This document shows positions 58,372 through 64,000 of a DNA stretch of 64,000 nt, in pieces. Both the position numbers and the translations under genes were made by a program. Origin of the DNA: JACRAR01 sp041674385 (GTDB lineage: Bacteria > Pseudomonadota > Gammaproteobacteria > Burkholderiales > Rhodocyclaceae). The stretch is taken from assembly GCA_041674385.1 (NCBI GenBank), contig JBAYVU010000008.1, positions 1-64,000 on the forward strand. Direction: 5' to 3'. Below the pieces are notes generated by a model. That model had not been told where the DNA came from and did not search any database. It saw only the letters and a program-made list of their open reading frames with translations. Positions within the stretch are counted from its first letter, which is position 1, and each line of letters starts with the position of its first letter.

Positions 58372-59889
58372 TCACGATTCGTGCCGTTTCTCTATCTTGG
58401 CTTCCGCCAGCATTCCGACCTGCCCGTTTTCGTCCTGTTCTTCGAGCCTGACGGGAAAGCCCCACAACGTTGCCACATGTTTCAGCATCTCGTCGCGACT
58501 GTCGCCCAGCGGCCGCCCCTGATACTTGAAATGGCGCAGCGTCAAGGAACGCTCGCCGCGCAGATCGACATTCCAGACCTGGATATCGGGCTCCCGGCTG
58601 CCGAGGTTGTATTGATCGGCGAGGCGTTGTCTGAGCATCCGATAACCCTGCTCGTCGTGAATCGCCTCGACGCGCAGCCTGGGCTGGTCGGCGTCGTCGA
58701 GGACGTTGAAGAAGCGGAACTCGCGCATCAGCTTGGGCGACAGGTACTGGGCGATGAAGCTCTCGTCCTTGAAGTTGCGCATGGCAAAATCCAGGGACTC
58801 GCGCCAATCGGTTCCCGCCAGGGTGGGGAACCACTCGCGATCTTCCGCCGTCGGCGCCATGCAGATGCGCTGGAGGTCGCGCCACATGGCGAAACCCAAG
58901 GCATACGGGTTGATACCGCCGAATTGGCGGCTGTCGAAGGGCGGCTGGTACACGACATTGGTGTGGCTTTGCAGGAATTCCAGCATGAATCCGTCGCTGA
59001 GCTGGCGTTGGTCGTAGAGATGGTAAAGCATGGTGTAATGCCAGAAGCAGGCCCAGCCTTCGTTCATCAGTTGCGTCTGGCGCTGCGGATAGAAATATTG
59101 TGCGATCTTGCGCACGATACGCACGATTTCGCGTTGCCACGGCTCCAGCAGGGGGGCGTGCTTCTCGATGAAGTAAAGCAGGTTTTCCTCGGGTTCCTCG
59201 GGGAAGCGCCGCTCCAGTTCCGTCTCCTCCCGCGCTTGACGCGACGGCAGGGTGCGCCAAAGATCGTTGACCTGCGATTGCAGGTAGCTTTCCCGCTCCT
59301 TCTGCCGCTCGCGCTCCTTGGCCAGGGACAGCTTGGGCGGACGCTTGTAGCGGTTCACGCCGACCGTCATCAGCGCGTGGCAGGCATCCAACAGGCGCTC
59401 CACCTCCTCTTCGCCGTGGCGCTCCTCATACTCGGCAATGACGTTACGTGCAAACACCAGGTAATCGATGATCGCATCTGCCGAAGTCCAGGTGCGGAAC
59501 AGGTAGTTGCCCTTGAAGAATGAGTTGTGGCCGTAGGCCGCGTGGGCGACGACCAGCGCCTGCATGGGCAGCGTGTTTTCCTCCATGAGGTACACGATGC
59601 AGGGATCGGCGTTGATCACGATCTCGTAGGCCAGGCCCATCTGGCCGCGCTTGTAGCTCTTCTCGGTGGTCAGGAAGTGCTTGCCGAACGACCAGTGATG
59701 GTAAAACACCGGCATGCCGATCGAGGCATAGGCATCCATCATCTGTTCGGCGGTGATGATTTCGAGTTGGTGGCGATAGCAGTCGAGTCCATACTCCCCG
59801 GCGACACGCCCGATCTCCCGGTCGTAACGCTCGATCGAGGCGAAGTTCCATTCGGACCCGGCAGGCAGGGCGGTTTTTTTTCTTTTCAT
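58372..59889 (-). CDS. SpoVR family protein (YcgB-like)
   Basis: A 505-residue soluble protein of the SpoVR/YcgB family, unknown in chemistry but regularly linked to PrkA and YeaH. HHWSFGKHFLTTEKSYKRGQMGLAYEIVIN, MQALVVAHAAYGHNSFFKGNYLF, and MNEGWACFWHYTMLYHLYD are family blocks rich in His and Glu that could bind metal. The start MKRKKTALPAGSEWNF is eight bases from the YeaH stop. The name reflects Bacillus cortex formation, which does not apply here; in enterics the trio responds to nutrient stress. Confidence 0.93.
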   Translation of the reverse strand: MKRKKTALPAGSEWNFASIERYDREIGRVAGEYGLDCYRHQLEIITAEQMMDAYASIGMPVFYHHWSFGKHFLTTEKSYKRGQMGLAYEIVINADPCIVYLMEENTLPMQALVVAHAAYGHNSFFKGNYLFRTWTSADAIIDYLVFARNVIAEYEERHGEEEVERLLDACHALMTVGVNRYKRPPKLSLAKERERQKERESYLQSQVNDLWRTLPSRQAREETELERRFPEEPEENLLYFIEKHAPLLEPWQREIVRIVRKIAQYFYPQRQTQLMNEGWACFWHYTMLYHLYDQRQLSDGFMLEFLQSHTNVVYQPPFDSRQFGGINPYALGFAMWRDLQRICMAPTAEDREWFPTLAGTDWRESLDFAMRNFKDESFIAQYLSPKLMREFRFFNVLDDADQPRLRVEAIHDEQGYRMLRQRLADQYNLGSREPDIQVWNVDLRGERSLTLRHFKYQGRPLGDSRDEMLKHVATLWGFPVRLEEQDENGQVGMLAEAKIEKRHES

Positions 59890-59896
59890 GATGCGA

Positions 59897-61159
59897 TCAC
59901 ACCAGCCGCTTGCGGAACAGTTCCCGGAACACCGGGTAGATATCGGCAAGTCCGCCGATCCGCTGCATGGCAAAGCATTGCGGATGATTCTCCATCACCC
60001 TGGCATACTCGCGCCAGAGATTCTGCGGTTCTTCGTCGGATATCTCGATGTAAGCGTAGTACTGCACCAGGGGAATAATGTTGGCCTCCAGCAGTTCGCG
60101 GCATTTGGGCGAGTCGGCCTCCCAATTGTCGCCGTCGGAGGCCTGGGCGCAGTAGATGTTCCAAACATTGGAAGCATAGCGTTCGCGGACGATCCTGTGC
60201 ATCAGTTCGAGCGCGCTCGACACGACGGTGCCCCCGGTCTCGCGCGAGTGGAAAAACTCGTCTTCGTCGACTTCCTCCGCCCGCGTATGGTGGCGAATGA
60301 AGACGATCTCGATGAGATCGTAGGTGCGCGTCAGGAACAGGTAGAGCAGCATGAAGAAGCGCTTGGCGATCTGCTTCTTCTCTTCGTCCATCGATCCCGA
60401 GATGTCCATGATGCAGAACATGACGGCTTGGGTCGATGGCGCGGGGATGCGGATACGGTTGTTGTAGCGCAGATCGAAAGTATCGATGAACGGCAGGCCC
60501 TCGATCTTGCGCAGCAGACAGAGAATCCTGCGGCGCAGTTCGGCGGCCTCCTCGCCGTCTCCTTCGCCGCGGGCTTCGAGTTCCGCCAGTTGTTCATCCA
60601 GTTCGCGCAGCGCCTTGCGATACGGCGCACCGACCGCCAGGCGCCGGCCCGCCGCGCCGCGCAGCGAGCGCACCACATTGATGTTGGTCGGCACGCCCGT
60701 CTGCGTATAACCGGAGCGTACGCGTTTGTATTCAAGGATGCGGGCCAACTGCGTCTTGACCAGGCGCGGCAGCGCCAGGTCGTCGAAGAAGATGTCGAGG
60801 AACTCCTCGCGCGAAAGCGTGAAGGCGAAATCCTCGACTCCCTCGCCATCCCGACTGGCGCCGCCGCTGCCGCCTGCGCCTTCATCGGGCCGGTCGAACT
60901 CGTCGCCGGTGACAAAGCGGTCATTGCCCGGCTGCACCACGCTCCAGCGCCCGCCTCGGCCATGGTGGAAGTGCGGTTCCGAGATATCCTTGGCGGGAAT
61001 GCCGATCTTCTCGCCATTGTCGATATCGGCGATGCCGCGCCGCGCAATGGCATCCTGCACCGCCTTCCTGATCTGGCCCTTGAAACGCCGGATAAAGCGG
61101 TTGCGATTGACGGCACTCTTGTTCTTGCTGTCATTGCGCCGGTCGATGATCTGGAGCAT
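59897..61159 (-). CDS. YeaH/YhbH family protein (DUF444) with VWA-like domain
   Basis: A 420-residue protein. The N-terminal half is charged (NRNRFIRRFKGQIRKAV; a glycine-rich GAGGSGGASRDG loop) and the C-terminal half is a von Willebrand A-like domain with the MIDAS residues in MDISGSMD (Asp252, Ser254, Ser256). GIPAKDISEPHFHHGRGG is a family block. YeaH works with the PrkA kinase YeaG in stationary-phase nitrogen and stress adaptation in E. coli. It sits between prkA and spoVR. Confidence 0.93.
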   Translation of the reverse strand: MLQIIDRRNDSKNKSAVNRNRFIRRFKGQIRKAVQDAIARRGIADIDNGEKIGIPAKDISEPHFHHGRGGRWSVVQPGNDRFVTGDEFDRPDEGAGGSGGASRDGEGVEDFAFTLSREEFLDIFFDDLALPRLVKTQLARILEYKRVRSGYTQTGVPTNINVVRSLRGAAGRRLAVGAPYRKALRELDEQLAELEARGEGDGEEAAELRRRILCLLRKIEGLPFIDTFDLRYNNRIRIPAPSTQAVMFCIMDISGSMDEEKKQIAKRFFMLLYLFLTRTYDLIEIVFIRHHTRAEEVDEDEFFHSRETGGTVVSSALELMHRIVRERYASNVWNIYCAQASDGDNWEADSPKCRELLEANIIPLVQYYAYIEISDEEPQNLWREYARVMENHPQCFAMQRIGGLADIYPVFRELFRKRLV

Positions 61160-61254
61160 GCCGCCCTCCCATTCTGGTTGCCCGGTCGCCTACCCCTGTC
61201 CCCTGGTCTCGCTGCTGGTGGCCTGGGAGCGGCGTGCCGCGCTCGATCGTCGGT

Positions 61255-63177
61255 TCAGGACGACTTGCGCACGCGCAGATACCATTCGGCCAGCAAACGC
61301 ACCTGCTTCTCGGTGTATCCCTTATCCTTCATGCGGTTCACGAAATCCTGGTGCTTGCGCACGTCGTCCGCGCTCGCCTTGCTGTTGAAGGAGATGACCG
61401 GCAGCAGTTCCTCGGTGTTGGAGAACATTTTCTTCTCGATCACGGCGCGCAGCTTTTCATAGGAGGTCCATGCCGGATTCTTGCCCTCGTTCTTGGCGCG
61501 GGCGCGCAGCACAAAATTCACCACCTCATTGCGGAAGTCCTTGGGATTGCTGATGCCGGCAGGTTTCTCGATCTTTTCCAGTTCGTCGTTGAGGGCGCTG
61601 CGGTCGAGGATCTCACCGGTGTTCGGATCGCGGAACTCCTGGTCCTGGATCCAAAAGTCGGAATAGGTCACATAGCGGTCGAAGATGTTTTGGCCGTATT
61701 CCGAGTAGGATTCCAGATAAGCGGTCTGGATTTCCTTGCCGATGAACTCGGCATAACGCGGCGCCAGGAACTCCTTGATGAAGCCCAGGTAGCGCTGTTC
61801 CATCTCGGGCGGGAACTGCTCCTGCTCGATCTGCTGCTCGACCACGTACATCAGGTGCACCGGGTTGGCCGCCACCTCGCGATGGTCGAAGTTGAACACC
61901 TTGGAAAGAATCTTGAAGGCGAAGCGCGTCGACAGCCCCGTCATGCCTTCGTCGACCCCGGCGTAGTCGCGGTACTCTTGGTAGGATTTGGCCTTGGGGT
62001 CGGTGTCCTTGAGGTTCTCGCCGTCATAGACGCGCATCTTCGAATAGATCGCCGAGTTCTCCGGTTCCTTGAGACGCGACAGCACCGTGAATTGCGCCAT
62101 CATGCGCAAGGTGTCCGGCGCGCAAGGCGCCTTGGACAGCGACGAATTGAGCAGCAGCTTCTCGTATATCTTGATCTCGTCGGAAACGCGCAGGCAATAA
62201 GGCACCTTGACGATATAGATGCGGTCGAGAAAAGCCTCGTTGTTGCGGTTGTTCTTGAAGGCTATCCACTCCGCTTCGTTGGAGTGCGCGAGGATCATGC
62301 CGTCGAAGGGGATCGCCCCGAAGCCCTCGGTGCCCTTGTAGTTGGCTTCCTGCGTCGCCGTCAGCAGCGGATGCAACACCTTGATCGGCGCCTTGAACAT
62401 TTCGACGAATTCCAGCAGGCCGCGATTGGCCAGACACAAGCCGCCCGAGTAGCTGTAGGCGTCGGGATCGTTCTGCGAATATTCTTCGAGCTTACGGATG
62501 TCGATCTTGCCCACCAGCGAAGAGATGTCCTGGTTGTTCTCGTCGCCCGGCTCGGTCTTCGACACCGCGATCTGCCGCAGCACCGAGGGCCGCAGCTTGA
62601 CCACCCGGAACTTGGTGATGTCGCCGTTGAACTCGTGCAGGCGCTTGACCGCCCAGGGCGACATGATGGTGTTCAGGTAGCGCCTCGGGATGCCGAAGTC
62701 ATCTTCGAGTATCGGGCCATCCTCCTCGGGCTTGAACAGGCCCAGCGGCGACTCGTGTACCGGCGATCCCTTGACCGCATAGAACGCTTCTTTCTCGATC
62801 AGGGATTTGAGCTTTTCCGCCAAAGAGGATTTCCCGCCGCCAACCGGGCCGAGCAGGTAGAGGATCTGCTTCTTCTCCTCGAGCCCCTGGGCGGCATGAC
62901 GGATGTAAGCGACGATGTTCTCGATCACCTCCTCCATACCGTAGAAATCGCGGAATGCCGGATAGATCTTGATGATCTTGTTGGCGAATATGCGCGACAG
63001 GCGCGGATCGAGCCGCGTGTCCACCAGCTCCGGCTCGCCTATCGCCGCCAGCATGCGTTCGGCAACGCTGGCATAGGCCGTCGCATCCTGCCGGCACAGT
63101 TCCAAGTAATCCTGCACCGACATGTCTTCTTCTTGGGCAGCTTCGTAGCGACCTTGATAGCGGGTGAGGATGGACAT
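61255..63177 (-). CDS. PrkA family serine protein kinase (YeaG-like)
   Basis: A 640-residue soluble protein. The N-terminal AAA-like domain has Walker A LLGPVGGGKSSLAEKL near residue 110, and the C-terminal PrkA domain resembles protein kinases (IEKPAGISNPKDFRNEVVNFVLRARAKN to the end). PrkA/YeaG has protein kinase activity; some bacterial relatives are reported as AAA proteases instead. A strong AAAGGAG precedes the ATG by nine bases. First gene of the prkA-yeaH-spoVR run, and possibly the promoter-proximal gene of the E1-E2 genes too. Confidence 0.95.
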   Translation of the reverse strand: MSILTRYQGRYEAAQEEDMSVQDYLELCRQDATAYASVAERMLAAIGEPELVDTRLDPRLSRIFANKIIKIYPAFRDFYGMEEVIENIVAYIRHAAQGLEEKKQILYLLGPVGGGKSSLAEKLKSLIEKEAFYAVKGSPVHESPLGLFKPEEDGPILEDDFGIPRRYLNTIMSPWAVKRLHEFNGDITKFRVVKLRPSVLRQIAVSKTEPGDENNQDISSLVGKIDIRKLEEYSQNDPDAYSYSGGLCLANRGLLEFVEMFKAPIKVLHPLLTATQEANYKGTEGFGAIPFDGMILAHSNEAEWIAFKNNRNNEAFLDRIYIVKVPYCLRVSDEIKIYEKLLLNSSLSKAPCAPDTLRMMAQFTVLSRLKEPENSAIYSKMRVYDGENLKDTDPKAKSYQEYRDYAGVDEGMTGLSTRFAFKILSKVFNFDHREVAANPVHLMYVVEQQIEQEQFPPEMEQRYLGFIKEFLAPRYAEFIGKEIQTAYLESYSEYGQNIFDRYVTYSDFWIQDQEFRDPNTGEILDRSALNDELEKIEKPAGISNPKDFRNEVVNFVLRARAKNEGKNPAWTSYEKLRAVIEKKMFSNTEELLPVISFNSKASADDVRKHQDFVNRMKDKGYTEKQVRLLAEWYLRVRKSS

Positions 63178-63279
63178 GACACGCTCCTTTCGGTTGTCGG
63201 GCCAAATAGTTGACCTTTTTATTTAAGATTAGCAAATGTCAAAAAGATTTCAAGCTTTGTGGCCTTTCGTCGGCAATAT

Positions 63280-64000
63280 TTATCCGTTTGTCGTTTTTAT
63301 CCGCCAAGTATCGAACTCGATCCCCTGCGCCAACGGCAAATCGCCGCCCCAGTTGATCGTATTGGTCTGGCGGCGCATGTAGGATTTCCAGGCTTCCGAG
63401 CCGGCCTCGCGGCCGCCGCCGGTTTCTTTCTCGCCACCGAAGGCCCCGCCGATCTCCGCACCCGATGTGCCGAGATTGACGTTGGCAATTCCGCAATCGC
63501 TGCCGGCCGCCGAGAGAAATCTTTCGGCGCAACGCAGGTCGCGGGTGAACAATGCGGACGATAAACCTTGCGGCACGGCATTCTGCAACGCCAGCGCCCG
63601 ATCGAAGTCCCGATAGCGCATGAGGTACAGGATCGGCGCAAAAGTCTCGCGCTGCACCACTTTCCAGTCATTCTGCGCTGCGATCAGGGTCGGCTGCACA
63701 AAATACCCGGGATACCCGGGACCATCGACAACCTGACCGCCGAACAGCACCCGCCCACCGCAAGCCTCCGCTTCGGCAACGGCGGCGACAAAGGCAGCGC
63801 GCGCCGGCGCATCGATCAACGGCCCCATCAGCGTATCCTTCGCCAGTGGATCGCCGACGCGTACCCGGCCGTAGGCGGCGCGCAGGCGCTCGACAACTTC
63901 CTCATAACGCGACTCATGCACGATCAGGCGGCGCGTCGAGGTGCAGCGCTGGCCGGCGGTTCCCACCGCACCGAAGAGGATGGCGCGCACCGCCAGATCG
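63280..64000 (-). CDS. Aldehyde dehydrogenase, ALDH7/antiquitin-like, C-terminal part only
   Basis: The window holds the last about 240 codons; the gene continues past base 64000. The catalytic cysteine is in GAVGTAGQRCTSTRRLIVHES, the exact block of ALDH7 (alpha-aminoadipate semialdehyde dehydrogenase, antiquitin). LYLMRYRDFDRALALQN and the C-terminal NVNLGTSGAEIGGAFGGEKETGGGREAGSEAW also fit. It would oxidise piperidine-6-carboxylate/aminoadipate semialdehyde in lysine breakdown, or a related aldehyde. It is on the same strand as prkA, 102 bases upstream. Confidence 0.92.
   Translation of the reverse strand, partial: DLAVRAILFGAVGTAGQRCTSTRRLIVHESRYEEVVERLRAAYGRVRVGDPLAKDTLMGPLIDAPARAAFVAAVAEAEACGGRVLFGGQVVDGPGYPGYFVQPTLIAAQNDWKVVQRETFAPILYLMRYRDFDRALALQNAVPQGLSSALFTRDLRCAERFLSAAGSDCGIANVNLGTSGAEIGGAFGGEKETGGGREAGSEAWKSYMRRQTNTINWGGDLPLAQGIEFDTWRIKTTNG

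Noticed and set aside
61234..63213. 659-codon plus-strand open frame
   Set aside because: Shadow of prkA on the opposite strand.

Overview
The window looks like chromosomal DNA of a GC-rich betaproteobacterium, probably near Rhodocyclales/Sterolibacteriaceae. That placement is an inference from gene content and order (divergent TCA block, mdh/citE-like/acnB order, odhA-odhB-lpdA, aminotransferase-hom-thrC, arn-type lipid A cluster, prkA-yeaH-spoVR); no rRNA gene lies inside the window to confirm it. I see no prophage, plasmid, IS element, integrase or CRISPR array. Almost everything is housekeeping or signalling, with a few short structured DNA elements.

Layout. 1-317: leader and promoter of an rRNA operon that runs leftward out of the window (boxA, near-consensus promoter), back to back with mutS. 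3.0-4.0 kb: SlyD-like isomerase overlapping a Bcp-like peroxiredoxin. 4.1-19.0 kb: a divergent TCA block. The minus strand reads citrate synthase, a histidine-kinase-like protein, odhA, odhB, lpdA. The plus strand reads mdh, a CitE-like lyase, acnB, then a terminator and an AEC transporter. The citrate synthase is the eukaryote/Geobacter-like type, and a decayed fragment of an ordinary bacterial GltA survives just upstream of odhA, so the original gltA appears to have been displaced.

19.3-31.5 kb: two DUF1329 proteins, a DUF1993 protein, a DUF1302 outer-membrane protein, a large PAS/GAF/GGDEF/EAL protein, an HDOD protein and an ABC-F ATPase. 31.6-37.5 kb: tRNA-Arg(CCU), nadC, a 45-residue membrane peptide, and the alaA-like/hom/thrC amino-acid genes. 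37.2-46.6 kb: a tightly overlapping operon for 4-amino-4-deoxy-L-arabinose addition to lipid A (ArnT-like, one small SMR transporter, ArnB, ArnC, ArnA split into two proteins, ArnD), followed by a second Bcp and a PIN-PhoH protein.

46.7-54.8 kb: an unrecognised membrane protein, glutathione peroxidase, a DUF3135 protein ending in a dispersed repeat, a YceI lipoprotein, PpnN, and a solute-binding protein paired with a GGDEF-EAL protein. 54.9-55.15 kb: a 269-bp element able to fold as a three-way junction. 55.2-63.2 kb, minus strand: prkA, yeaH, spoVR, then E1alpha, E1beta and E2 of a 2-oxoacid dehydrogenase that has no E3 of its own here. An ALDH7-type aldehyde dehydrogenase runs off the right end.

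The points most worth a second look are the citrate synthase replacement with its pseudogene scar, the three-way-junction element, the paired TGTACA sites between the cyclic-di-GMP gene and the HDOD gene, and the DUF1302/DUF1329 module linked to cyclic-di-GMP signalling.
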